DNA of 64,000 nt from Pseudomonadota bacterium (lineage in GTDB: Bacteria; Pseudomonadota; Gammaproteobacteria; Burkholderiales; Burkholderiaceae_C), in assembly GCA_023387335.1 (NCBI GenBank), contig JAEWIF010000004.1, positions 124,001 to 188,000 of the forward strand, written 5' to 3'. Below, piece by piece: positions 22,253-30,920 of the stretch (positions are counted from its first letter, which is position 1; each line of letters opens with the position of its first letter). A program made the position numbers and the translations under genes. Below the pieces are notes generated by a model that saw nothing but the letters and a program-made list of their open reading frames with translations, was not told where the DNA came from and ran no database searches.

Positions 22253-23479
22253 CTACTTGCCGAACAGGCCTCGCAGGCCCTTGCCGACCTTGTCGGTGAG
22301 CTCGGACGCCGCGGCCGAGCCCGGCAGTGCCACGCCGGTCGGCGTGACGGACGGCGAATCGATGTTGCCGCCCACGGCCAGCGGTACGCCCGCGATCTGG
22401 CCGAGCGACGCGGTGACCTTGCCGCTGAGCGTGCGGTCGGCCGCCAGCGTCACGTTGCCTTCGGCCGACAGGATGCCGGACTTGGCCACCAGGTTGGTCA
22501 GCTGGACCACTTTCCCCTGGGTCGTGACCTGGCCGGTCAGCGTGTCCAGAGGCGTGTTGCCCTCGCGGCTGACGCCCAGAGTGCGCACCGCCGCCGCCAG
22601 GTCGATGCCCTGCAGCAGCGCGTTGCGGACCGTGAAGCGCGTCTGGCTGCGCAGCACGTCGGCCAGCGCGGCCGGGTCCTTGAATTCGGCCTGCAGCGAG
22701 GTGCGTGCCTCCAGCTTGCCGGTGAGCGTGCGGCTGGGCGTGGTGAGCGCGGAGACCTCGACGCCGTGGGTGGCCAGGTCGCCGTTCAGGCGCCAGCCGC
22801 CGCCGCCGCGCACCGTCTGCAGGCGCAGCGGGCCGGTGATGGTGCCGCCGCCGATCTCGCTGCGCAGTTGCCAGACATCGGGCTGTCGCTCCAGCTGCGC
22901 GCGGGCGCCGGCGAAGCGGCCTTCGACCACCTGGATGTGCGCGGTCTGCGGCAGCAGCTCGCCCTCGAACTCGATCTCGGCATCGACCGTGAGCTTCTGC
23001 GCCTTGGCGTCGACCCACGTGACGCGATCCAGCACGATGCGCCGCGGCAGCTGCGGCGGGGTCGCGGACTCGGCCGGCTTCGCGGGCTTGCCGGCCGCGG
23101 CTTCCTGCTTCTGCAAGGCGGCGGCGATGGCCGTGATCCCTTGCTGCGGCAGCACCGCGTTGCGCACCACCAGGGAACCGAGCTCGGGCTTGCCCACCAG
23201 CAGCGACGTCCACACCGGCCGCGCTTCCACGCGCTGCAGCGTGAGGGGCGGGCGGGTCTGCACCTGCACGTCGTGCACCGCGACCGAAGGCGCCGGGAAG
23301 AGCGCGATCTCCACCTGCCCGAGCTGCACCGGCACGCCCAGCGCCTGCGTGGCCTGCTGCTGCGCGCGCGTGCGGAAGTCGTCGCTGGACGCCCAGCGCG
23401 AAAGGCCGAACAACGCCATCGCCAGCAGCACCAACAGCACCACCGCGGCGACCACAACCCACTTCACTGCTCTGTTCAT
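22253..23479 (-). CDS. AsmA family membrane-anchored protein
   Basis: 408 residues from ATG 23479 (MNRAVKWVVVAAVVLLVLLA), with one N-terminal transmembrane segment (about 6-26). The body is periplasmic and beta-rich. The C-terminal AsmA-type region (FTVRNALLQGIDLAAAVRTL, then LTGQVTTQGKVVQLTNL) is followed by a Gly/Leu tail. AsmA-like proteins form lipid-conducting bridges between membranes. An upstream start at 23533 is possible but lengthens the protein with unlike sequence. Confidence 0.85.
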   Translation of the reverse strand: MNRAVKWVVVAAVVLLVLLAMALFGLSRWASSDDFRTRAQQQATQALGVPVQLGQVEIALFPAPSVAVHDVQVQTRPPLTLQRVEARPVWTSLLVGKPELGSLVVRNAVLPQQGITAIAAALQKQEAAAGKPAKPAESATPPQLPRRIVLDRVTWVDAKAQKLTVDAEIEFEGELLPQTAHIQVVEGRFAGARAQLERQPDVWQLRSEIGGGTITGPLRLQTVRGGGGWRLNGDLATHGVEVSALTTPSRTLTGKLEARTSLQAEFKDPAALADVLRSQTRFTVRNALLQGIDLAAAVRTLGVSREGNTPLDTLTGQVTTQGKVVQLTNLVAKSGILSAEGNVTLAADRTLSGKVTASLGQIAGVPLAVGGNIDSPSVTPTGVALPGSAAASELTDKVGKGLRGLFGK

Positions 23480-23570
23480 GCCCGGATTCTCGCAATCCCC
23501 GCACCTGCAGGGAATCTCCCCGCCCGCTAGCATCGCTTTCCCGCGACAAAGAAGACGAGATCCCCAGCAA

Positions 23571-24179
23571 ATGAAGCTTTATTACTCTCCCGGCGCCTGC
23601 TCCCTGTCCCCGCACATCGTGCTGCGCGAAGCCGGCCTCGCCTTCGAGCCGGTGCTGGCGCCCACCAAGACGCACAAGCTGCCCGATGGCAGCGACTACT
23701 ACGCGATCAACCCGCTGGGCTACGTGCCGATGCTGGAGCTGGACGACGGCACGCGCCTGCGCGAAGGCCCGGCCATCATCCAGTACATCGCGGACCAGGT
23801 GCCCACCAAGAACCTCGCGCCCGCCAACGGCACGCTGCCGCGCTACCGCCTGCAGGAGTGGCTGACCTTCATCGGCACCGAGATCCACAAGCAGTTCTCG
23901 CCGCTGTTCAACCCGGCCATCCCCGAGGAAGCCAAGAAGGTCTTCCGCGACAAGCTCGCGCAGCGCTTCGAGTTCGTGGACGGCCAGCTCGAGGGCCGCG
24001 ACTACCTGATGGGCGACCACTTCAGCGTGGCCGATGCCTACCTGTTCACGGTGAGCAACTGGGCCAAGCCGATGAACATCGACTTCTCGCAGTTCAGGAA
24101 CCTGCTCGCCTTCCGCGAGCGCATGGCCGCGCGACCGGCCGTGCAGGAAGCGATGAAGCTCGAGGGCCTGCTCAAGTAA
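23571..24179 (+). CDS. gstA: glutathione S-transferase (beta-class-like)
   Basis: 202 residues. The N-terminal thioredoxin fold begins MKLYYSPGACSLSPHIVLRE, with Cys10 as in bacterial beta-class GSTs; LREGPAIIQYIADQ is the glutathione-binding SNAIL-type region. The C-terminal helical domain contains MGDHFSVADAYLFTV. It conjugates glutathione to electrophiles or reduces peroxides in the cytoplasm. ATG 23571 starts exactly at the first strand. The 3' end overlaps the convergent MFS gene by 8 bp. Confidence 0.93.
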   Translation: MKLYYSPGACSLSPHIVLREAGLAFEPVLAPTKTHKLPDGSDYYAINPLGYVPMLELDDGTRLREGPAIIQYIADQVPTKNLAPANGTLPRYRLQEWLTFIGTEIHKQFSPLFNPAIPEEAKKVFRDKLAQRFEFVDGQLEGRDYLMGDHFSVADAYLFTVSNWAKPMNIDFSQFRNLLAFRERMAARPAVQEAMKLEGLLK

Positions 24180-25350
24180 CGGGCACCGGCCGGGACAGCG
24201 GCCGCTGGCGCCACGCCAGTACCGCGCCCAGCCACAGCGCGCCGGCGGAGAACAGCAGCCCGCGCGCCAGTCCCCCGGGCCCGTCGGCGATCCAGCCGAC
24301 CACGGTCGGGCCCACGATCTGCCCCGCCGCGAAAACGATGGTGAACGCGCTGATGCCGGCGGCCCACTGCGCGGGCGGCAGGTTGTGGCGCACCAGCGCG
24401 GTGGTCGACGCCACCACCGACAGGAACACGGCGCCGAACAGCAGCCCCGAGGCCAGCACCAGCGGCCAGGCCGAGGTCAGCGCGGGCAGCAGCGTGGCGA
24501 TGCCGAGCAGCGCGTTGAGCATCGCCAGCGGTTCGCCGCCGCGGTGGCGATCGAGCAGGCCGGCCCAGATGCGCGACGACGCGACCACCGCGATCCCGAG
24601 CAGCGCGTAGAACAGCGTGATGCGTGCGGCGTCCACGCCCTGCTCCCGCAACAGCGCGACCACGAACGTCATGTAGCCGATGTACCCGATGCCGAACATC
24701 GCGTAGCCGGCCAGGCCCGGAAGGAAATCGCGCCAGTGGAAGGCGCGGCCGTCGTGCGCGGCGGAAGCGCTCGCGGCACCGCCGCCGTCATGAAGCGCAC
24801 GCGCCGGCCACGCCAGCAGCGCCGTCGCCACGAAGCAGGACAGCGACAGCGCCCACCACGCCCACGGCCAGCGCTGCACCGCGAGCACCGCCGGCACCAG
24901 CAGCGCCGACAGCACGATGCCCAGGCCGGTCCCGCCGTAGTAAAGACCCAGCAGCAAGCCCGCGCGCCGCGGCTGCATGGCGCCCAGCCGCGCCGCCAGC
25001 AATCCGCCCGCGATGAACAGGAACGCACTCGCCGCGCCGGCCAGCACGCGTTGCAGCAGCAGCGGCACGGCCTCGGCGAAGAAGCCGGTCACGCCCATGA
25101 ACACGCTCGCCAGCAAGGCGCCCGCCACCAGCAGCCGCGAAGGCCCGAGACGCTGCATCAGCCGCGGCGTGGCGAGCGCGCCCAGCAGGTAGCCCAGCGC
25201 ATTGGCGGTGTTCATCGCGCCGGCCAGCGTGTACGACCACTGCAGGTCCTCGCGCATCGGCGGCAGCAGCAGCGCGTACGAAAAGCGCGTGATGCCCAGC
25301 GAAACGGCCGCGCCCAGCGACAGGGCCAGGGCGAGTCGGAAGTGCGGCAT
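24172..25350 (-). CDS. YbfB/YjiJ family MFS transporter
   Basis: 392 residues from ATG 25350 (MPHFRLALALSLGAAVSLGI), with about 12 hydrophobic helices. GITRFSYALLLPPMREDLQW in the first helices is the YbfB/YjiJ signature. It is an inner-membrane permease of unknown substrate. In-frame ATGs up to 25413 would add 21 residues of non-membrane sequence, so I prefer 25350. It is divergent from the ene-reductase gene, which it may share regulation with. Confidence 0.9.
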   Translation of the reverse strand: MPHFRLALALSLGAAVSLGITRFSYALLLPPMREDLQWSYTLAGAMNTANALGYLLGALATPRLMQRLGPSRLLVAGALLASVFMGVTGFFAEAVPLLLQRVLAGAASAFLFIAGGLLAARLGAMQPRRAGLLLGLYYGGTGLGIVLSALLVPAVLAVQRWPWAWWALSLSCFVATALLAWPARALHDGGGAASASAAHDGRAFHWRDFLPGLAGYAMFGIGYIGYMTFVVALLREQGVDAARITLFYALLGIAVVASSRIWAGLLDRHRGGEPLAMLNALLGIATLLPALTSAWPLVLASGLLFGAVFLSVVASTTALVRHNLPPAQWAAGISAFTIVFAAGQIVGPTVVGWIADGPGGLARGLLFSAGALWLGAVLAWRQRPLSRPVPVT

Positions 25351-25446
25351 CGCCGGATTATTGGCTGGGCCTTCGGAAGCGCCGCCTAGCGCCATCCGAT
25401 TTCTCATGCTCACCCTGGGCTAATCGAGCCGCCTTACGCTGTGGCC

Positions 25447-26559
25447 ATGTCCGCTCCCACCCTCTTCGATCCCGTCCGCGCCGGCGATCTGGCGCTGCCC
25501 AATCGCGTCGTCATGGCGCCGCTCACCCGCAACCGTGCCCCCAACGCCGTGCCCACCGCCCTGATGGCGCGCTACTACGTGCAGCGCGCCAGCGCCGGCC
25601 TGCTGGTCACCGAGGCCACCGCCATCAGCCACCAGGGCCAGGGCTATGCCGACGTGCCGGGCCTCTATTCGCCCGAGCAGCTGCAAGGCTGGCGCCGCGT
25701 CACCAATGCCGTGCATGCCGCCGGCGGCCGCATCGTGGTGCAGCTGTGGCACGTGGGGCGCATCTCGCACACCGAGCTGCAGCCGGACGGCGGCGCGCCG
25801 GTCGCGCCTTCGGCCGTCGCGGCCAATTCCAAGACCTACCTGATCCAGGACGGCCAGGGCAGCTTCGTGCCCACGTCCGCACCGCGCGCGCTCGGGCTCG
25901 AAGAGCTGCCCGGCATCGTCGAGGCGTATCGCCGCGCCGCGCGTGACGCGGTGAACGTCGCGGGCTTCGACGGCGTCGAGGTGCACGGCGCCAACGGCTA
26001 CCTGCTGGACCAGTTCCTCAAGCGCGGCGCCAACCTGCGCGACGACGCCTACGGCGGCTCCATCGAGAACCGCGCGCGCCTGCTGCTCGAAGTGATGCAT
26101 GCGGTGACGCAGGAGATCGGCGGCGGCCGCACCGGCGTGCGCCTGTCGCCGGTGACCCCGGCCAACGACATCCACGATCCCGAGCCGCAGCCGCTGTTCG
26201 ACCATGTGCTGCGCGAGATCGCGTCGCTGGGCCTGGCCTACGTGCACGTGATCGAAGGCGCGACCGGCGGCCCGCGCGAGCTGCCGGACCGGCCGTTCGA
26301 CTACGAGCAGGCCCGCCGCACCTATCGCGATGCCGGCGGCAAGGGTGCCTGGATGGTCAACAACGGCTACGACGGCAAGCTCGCGAGCCAGGCGCTGGCC
26401 GAGGGCGCCGACCTGGTCGCGTTCGGCCGGCCCTACATCGCCAACCCGGACCTGGTGGAACGCCTGCGTGCGGGCGCGCCGCTCAACCCGGCGGACAAGA
26501 CCACCTTCTACGGCGGCGGCGAGCGCGGCTATACCGACTACCCGGCGCTGGTGGGTTGA
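25447..26559 (+). CDS. alkene reductase, old yellow enzyme family
   Basis: 370 residues, FMN-dependent TIM-barrel ene-reductase (NemA-like) reducing activated C=C bonds or nitro groups with NAD(P)H. Key stretches are RVVMAPLTRNRAPNAVPTAL, VVQLWHVGRISH, VEVHGANGYLLDQFLKRGAN (substrate-binding His and Asn) and YGGSIENRARLLLEV. The C-terminal FGRPYIANPDLVERL binds the flavin phosphate. ATG 25447 was preferred over GTG 25441. No strong ribosome site is visible. Confidence 0.95.
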   Translation: MSAPTLFDPVRAGDLALPNRVVMAPLTRNRAPNAVPTALMARYYVQRASAGLLVTEATAISHQGQGYADVPGLYSPEQLQGWRRVTNAVHAAGGRIVVQLWHVGRISHTELQPDGGAPVAPSAVAANSKTYLIQDGQGSFVPTSAPRALGLEELPGIVEAYRRAARDAVNVAGFDGVEVHGANGYLLDQFLKRGANLRDDAYGGSIENRARLLLEVMHAVTQEIGGGRTGVRLSPVTPANDIHDPEPQPLFDHVLREIASLGLAYVHVIEGATGGPRELPDRPFDYEQARRTYRDAGGKGAWMVNNGYDGKLASQALAEGADLVAFGRPYIANPDLVERLRAGAPLNPADKTTFYGGGERGYTDYPALVG

Positions 26560-26665
26560 GCCCTGCTTTCGCAAGCTGAGCAAGCCGCGCATCCCGGCGG
26601 TTCGACGGCGTCAGGCGACACCACCATGAACCGCAAGGACAAGCCGGCCGCGCTGTAATCGACGC

Positions 26666-27538
26666 ATGAACACCACCGTCGACAACCCCCGGCGCGTCGA
26701 ACGCGTCATCACCGGCGTGGCCACCTCGGACGGCGCCGGCGTGAAGCTCACGCGCCTCCTCACGCAGGACCTGCAGCAGCGGCTGGATCCGTTCCTGATG
26801 CTGGACAACTTCGCCAGCGACGATCCGGACGACTACGGCGCCGGCTTTCCCAACCATCCGCACCGCGGCTTCGAGACGGTGACGTACATGATCAGCGGCC
26901 GCATGCGCCACCGCGACAGCGCGGGCCACGAGGGCCTGCTGCAGAACGGCGGCGTTCAGTGGATGACGGCGGGCCGCGGCCTGGTGCACAGCGAACTGCC
27001 GGAGCAGGAGGAAGGCCTGATGGAAGGCTTCCAGCTGTGGCTGAACCTGCCCTCGGGCGACAAGATGCGCGACCCCTGGTACCGCGACATCCAGAGCGAG
27101 GAGATCCCCGAGGTGCGCACGCCCGAAGGGGTGAACGTGCGCGTGATCGCGGGCGAGAGCCACGGCGTGCAGGGCAGCGTGCAGCGCGAAGTCACGCTGC
27201 CGCTCTACCTGGACCTGCACTTCGATGCGGGTGGCCAGCGCTTCGAGCAGCCGCTGCCGGACTCGCGCAACGCGTTCGTCTGCGTCTATCGAGGCAGCGT
27301 GGAAGTGGTGGATGCCGGTGGCGAGGCGACGCGCGTCGAGCGCGGTCGCATGGCGGTGCTGTCGAACGCGGGCGATGGCGTGGTGCTGCGTGCCGCCGGC
27401 GGCGAGCCCGCGCGGGCGCTGCTGATCGCGGGCCAGCCGCTGCGCGAGCCGATCGCGCAGTACGGCCCGTTCGTGATGAACACGCGCCAGCAACTGATCG
27501 AGGCCGTCGAGGACTTCAACAACGGCCGGCTGAAATAG
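26666..27538 (+). CDS. pirin family protein
   Basis: 290 residues, double cupin. The metal-binding N-terminal cupin shows NHPHRGFETVTYMISG and GLVHSE, and the ligand pattern HPH-E-H is intact. Bacterial pirins include quercetinases and regulators of pyruvate metabolism; the exact role is open. The C-terminal cupin (YRGSVEVVDAGG to the end) is standard. It is separated by about 100 bp from the ene-reductase and may be cotranscribed with it. Confidence 0.94.
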   Translation: MNTTVDNPRRVERVITGVATSDGAGVKLTRLLTQDLQQRLDPFLMLDNFASDDPDDYGAGFPNHPHRGFETVTYMISGRMRHRDSAGHEGLLQNGGVQWMTAGRGLVHSELPEQEEGLMEGFQLWLNLPSGDKMRDPWYRDIQSEEIPEVRTPEGVNVRVIAGESHGVQGSVQREVTLPLYLDLHFDAGGQRFEQPLPDSRNAFVCVYRGSVEVVDAGGEATRVERGRMAVLSNAGDGVVLRAAGGEPARALLIAGQPLREPIAQYGPFVMNTRQQLIEAVEDFNNGRLK

Positions 27539-27547
27539 GGCCACGCC

Positions 27548-27889
27548 TCAGTCGCGCGGCGCCTGCAAGGCCTCGGCCTCTCGCAGCTCGTCCCAGCTGC
27601 GTGCGCGTTCCACCACGCGCGAGACGTTGCGGCCGATCGCCGAGGGGATGCCGGTGCGATCGGCCGAGGCCTTGAAACCGGCTCGCTGCTGGGCGCGCAC
27701 GCGGGATTGGTCGAGCACCACCGCGCCCGTGCTGTCGCGCTCTTCCGCGGGCAGCGGTTGCGCATCGCTCATCACCTGGCCGGGCAAGGGTTGCGGCGCG
27801 TCGTTGTCGCGCGCGGATTGGGCGAAGGCGCCGGCCATCGCGCCGGCAAAAAGGAGCACCGCCCAGGACCGCGCAGGGGGCACTTTCAT
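27548..27889 (-). CDS. secreted hypothetical protein
   Basis: 113 residues with an N-terminal signal peptide (MKVPPARSWAVLLFAGAMAG, cleavage probably after AFA). The mature part is charged and without recognised domain (GIPSAIGRNVSRVVERARSW). AGGGGCTCC-type bases precede the ATG on the minus strand. It is divergent from the Spy-like gene across 253 bp. The function is unknown. Confidence 0.7.
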   Translation of the reverse strand: MKVPPARSWAVLLFAGAMAGAFAQSARDNDAPQPLPGQVMSDAQPLPAEERDSTGAVVLDQSRVRAQQRAGFKASADRTGIPSAIGRNVSRVVERARSWDELREAEALQAPRD

Positions 27890-28142
27890 GAGGGGCTCCT
27901 GGGGTCGTCGGTGCTTTCATGATGGACTCAGCATGAGCCTTTGTCTGTGGCCGATGCTCCGTTTCTTCGGTAGGAGAGTCCGCACGGGCGTGCACGCGGC
28001 CGAGCGCCGGATCGTGACAAGGTTGACGCCAGGCTTTACACAGCCACAACCTGGCACGAACGACCGCCTTACATGCCCGTCCCACACTTGCATCCAACCT
28101 GATGTCGCATCGGCACCGGGCAACCGAAAGGATGGAAAGACG

Positions 28143-28628
28143 ATGAAGCCCCAACTCCGCAAGCACCTGATCGCCTGTGCCCTGCTGGCCGGGCTGGGCC
28201 TGTCCGCCCAAGCTCAGACGTCCCCCACGCCGCCTGCCAGCGCGCCCAAGGCCGAGCGCCACCATGGCGGCAAGTTCGATCCGGCCAAGCGTGCCGAACG
28301 GATGAACCAGCGCCTGGCCCAGCTCAAGCAGAAGCTGCAGATCACGCCCAACCAGGAGCAGGCGTGGACCAGCTTCAGCGCGGCGATGCAGCCGCCCGCG
28401 CAGCGTGCCAAGCCCGACCGCGAGGCGATCGCCCGCATGACCACGCCGGACCGCATCGACCAGATGCGAATCCTGCGCGACCAGCGCAACGCCGAGATGG
28501 ACCGCCGCGCCGACGCCACCAAGGCCTTCTACGGCCAGCTCAACGCCGACCAGCAGAAGACCTTCGACAGCGAGACCGCGCGCATGTTCCAGCACCGCGG
28601 CATGGGCGGGCGCCATCACCACGGCTGA
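28143..28628 (+). CDS. Spy/CpxP-like LTXXQ-motif periplasmic protein
   Basis: 161 residues with a signal peptide (residues 1-24, ending AQA). The mature protein is helical and basic with the LTxxQ-type motif ITPNQEQAW and a second NADQQKTFD, as in Spy/CpxP envelope stress chaperones. The end is His/Gly-rich (GGRHHHG), which may bind metal. It is a single gene followed by a strong bidirectional terminator. Confidence 0.85.
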   Translation: MKPQLRKHLIACALLAGLGLSAQAQTSPTPPASAPKAERHHGGKFDPAKRAERMNQRLAQLKQKLQITPNQEQAWTSFSAAMQPPAQRAKPDREAIARMTTPDRIDQMRILRDQRNAEMDRRADATKAFYGQLNADQQKTFDSETARMFQHRGMGGRHHHG

Positions 28629-28649
28629 TCCGCGACTTCGCGGCCATTG

Positions 28650-28724
28650 AAAAAAGCCTGCGCGGCGCGAGCCGGCAGGCTTTTTCTCTTGCTGGAAAGA
28701 AGAAGCGGGGCCCGAAGGCCCCGC
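28650..28724. terminator. bidirectional terminator pair between convergent genes
   Basis: AAAAAAGCCTGC, a 13-base loop, GCAGGCTTTTT (28650-28685) has T-runs on both strands. A second hairpin, GCGGGGCC-CGAA-GGCCCCGC, is at 28705-28724. Together they separate the Spy-like gene (plus) from the repeat protein gene (minus). Confidence 0.88.
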
Positions 28725-28748
28725 AGCCGGCCCTCCGGCTTTCAATGC

Positions 28749-29237
28749 TTAGCGGCGGTAGATCGGGTCGTTGGGGTCCACGTTGGGCCGCCCGCCCACC
28801 ATGGTGCTGGCTTCACCGGCCTGCTGCGGCACGTGCTGGACGCGCTGCTCCGGCGCCACCAGGACGCGCGAGCCGTCCGTGACCGGGTTGTTGGTCGACA
28901 TGTTCGGCACACCGTTCGTCATCGTGCTGGCCTCGCCGGCCATGGTCGGCGTGTTGCTCGTCACGGTCGCACGGTGCAGCGGCACTTCACGCGGCGCGCC
29001 CATGGTGGCCGTGGACGGCGCGGTGGCGCTGTCCACCGGCACGCCGGTCGCGCTCGTCACCGGAGCGGCGGCGGAAGGCTGGTTGGCGGTCGACATGTTC
29101 GGCTGGCCGTGCGTCTGGGTGCTGGCCTCGCCGGCCTTCACGGGCACGTCGGAAGTCGCCGAGGCGGTCTGCGCCCAGGCGCCGCCGGCCATCAGGCCCG
29201 CGAGCAGAAGAGATGCAGTGGTCTTGGCTTTGATCAT
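28749..29237 (-). CDS. secreted protein with three AGEAST repeats
   Basis: 162 residues, signal peptide MIKAKTTASLLLAGLMAGGAWA. The mature part has three spaced copies of one motif: AGEASTQTHGQPNMST, AGEASTMTNGVPNMST and AGEASTMVGGRPNVDP, joined by Ser/Thr/Ala-rich low-complexity linkers. I recognise no family. The Thr/Ser-rich character suggests an extended periplasmic or extracellular protein. It is convergent with the Spy-like gene. Confidence 0.75.
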   Translation of the reverse strand: MIKAKTTASLLLAGLMAGGAWAQTASATSDVPVKAGEASTQTHGQPNMSTANQPSAAAPVTSATGVPVDSATAPSTATMGAPREVPLHRATVTSNTPTMAGEASTMTNGVPNMSTNNPVTDGSRVLVAPEQRVQHVPQQAGEASTMVGGRPNVDPNDPIYRR

Positions 29238-29373
29238 GGTGTGGGTTCCTTTCTTTTCGTGGTTCCCACCTTAGGAGCCGGACCACGGCCGCATTGCCGG
29301 ACGCTCCAAACGGGTCCTGTAGGACTTGTCGCGTTGACGGCGCGCGGCCGAACCTCGGCGCTACGTCAGTCGA

Positions 29374-29946
29374 TCAAAACGCGCTCGAGTAGCGCAGCAG
29401 CACCAGGTTGAGCCCCGGGTTGGGCTCCTTCAGCCCCGCGTTGGAGGAGTGCTGCAGGCGCAGGCTGATCTCGTGGCGGCCCTGCTCGCCGAAGCTGCGG
29501 CCCACCGCCAGGTTGTCGCTGAAGTTCCAGCGCGACCCGAAGGCCTTGTCGCGCGAGACGAAGAGCTTGTTGGTGACCGACACGCCGATGCCCGCTTCGG
29601 CGAACCAGGGCGAGCGGCCGTCCGCGAAGCGGTAGCGCAGCAGCGGCACGAGCCCGAACTGCAGGAAGTTGTCGCGACCGTCGCCGTCGGCGGCGCGGGC
29701 TCGCCACAGGCTGCCGAACAGCTCGGTGCGAGCCGTCCATTCGCCGCGCAGCGCCGTGCTGCGCCAGGCCCAAGGCCATTGCACGCCCACCGAAGCCGCG
29801 TCCACGCCGTCGCCGTTGCCGCCCTGCACGAAGAAGGTGGCGGGCCGCCATTCCTGCGCCGCCGCGGGCGCCGCCGCGCCGGCCAGCGCGAGCACGGCGA
29901 GGCCCAGGGTACGGAGCCGTCCACTGGTTGTTGTTCTTCGCTTCAT
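29374..29946 (-). CDS. acyloxyacyl hydrolase, PagL-like outer-membrane lipid A 3-O-deacylase
   Basis: 190 residues, signal peptide (1-31) followed by a beta-barrel pattern ending in the C-terminal Phe. The PagL motif is HSSNAGLKEPNPGLN, with catalytic His166 and Ser168. As I recall P. aeruginosa PagL, its catalytic Glu lies 14 residues after the His; here that position is Asn180. PagL enzymes remove an acyl chain from lipid A in the outer membrane. ATG 29946 gives a clean signal peptide. Confidence 0.82.
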   Translation of the reverse strand: MKRRTTTSGRLRTLGLAVLALAGAAAPAAAQEWRPATFFVQGGNGDGVDAASVGVQWPWAWRSTALRGEWTARTELFGSLWRARAADGDGRDNFLQFGLVPLLRYRFADGRSPWFAEAGIGVSVTNKLFVSRDKAFGSRWNFSDNLAVGRSFGEQGRHEISLRLQHSSNAGLKEPNPGLNLVLLRYSSAF

Positions 29947-30141
29947 CGACTTTCTTGACGTTATGGGGTGTTGAAAGATTGTGTTCCAACCGCTGCGCCA
30001 GTGGGGCCGCGATGGCCATTGCAGTTGTTTGTCGCACGCCCGGTCGCAGCCCCCGCGAAGGGGTTCCCTGCGTGCCGTCCTACACCTCACCGTTGAGCGG
30101 GCCGCTACAAAAAAAGCCTACCGGGAAGAGAACACCTGCGC

Positions 30142-30909
30142 ATGACAGACACCTCGGCCGCGGCCGCTCCCCTGACGGTGATGACGGTCAACATCCACAA
30201 GGGCTTCACGTCGTTCAACCGCCGCTTCATCCTTCCGGAGCTGCGGGACGCCGTGCGCAAGGTGGGTGCCGACGTCGTGTTCCTGCAGGAGGTGCTGGGC
30301 ACGCACGAGGGCCACGCGAAGAAGGTCAACGGCTGGCCGGAGGCGCCGCACTACGAATTCCTGGCCGACAGCATCTGGCCGCAGTACGCGTACGGCAAGA
30401 ACGTGGTGGCGCCCAAGAGCGACCACGGCAACGCCGTGATGTCCAAGTTCCCGATCATCCGGTTCCAGAACCACGACGTGTCGCTGCCGGGCCCCGAGAA
30501 GCGCGGCCTCCTGCACTGCGTGCTGCGCGTGCCCGGTCAGGCCGTGGACGTGCATGTGATCTGCGTGCACCTGGGCCTGGCCGAGTCGCACCGCGTGCAG
30601 CAGCTGGACCTGCTGTGCGAGATGGTGCGCAGCGAAGTGCCCGACAACGCGCCGCTCGTGGTGGCCGGCGACTTCAACGACTGGCGCCGCAAGGCCAACG
30701 ATGTGCTCAAGCGCGAGATCGGCCTGCACGAGGTGTTCGTCAACGCGTACGGCGAGCCGGCCCGCACCTTCCCGTCGCGCTTCCCGCTGCTGTGCCTGGA
30801 CCGCATCTACGTGCGCAACGCATCGGTGCACCTGCCGGTCGTGCTGCCGCGCAAACCCTGGTCGCACCTGTCCGACCACGCGCCGCTGGTCGCGGAAATC
30901 CACCTGTGA
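30142..30909 (+). CDS. ybhP: endonuclease/exonuclease/phosphatase family protein (YbhP-like)
   Basis: 255 residues. The EEP metal-dependent phosphoesterase motifs are all visible: NIHKG, LQEV, DHGNAVMSKFPI, VCVHLGL, GDFNDWRRK and SDHAPLVAEI. It lies 11 bp upstream of clsB and then ybhN, the same set as the E. coli ybhP-clsB-ybhN operon, which ties it to phospholipid metabolism. Its substrate is unproven. The symbol is given by synteny. Confidence 0.88.
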   Translation: MTDTSAAAAPLTVMTVNIHKGFTSFNRRFILPELRDAVRKVGADVVFLQEVLGTHEGHAKKVNGWPEAPHYEFLADSIWPQYAYGKNVVAPKSDHGNAVMSKFPIIRFQNHDVSLPGPEKRGLLHCVLRVPGQAVDVHVICVHLGLAESHRVQQLDLLCEMVRSEVPDNAPLVVAGDFNDWRRKANDVLKREIGLHEVFVNAYGEPARTFPSRFPLLCLDRIYVRNASVHLPVVLPRKPWSHLSDHAPLVAEIHL

Positions 30910-30920
30910 CGGGGACGACG

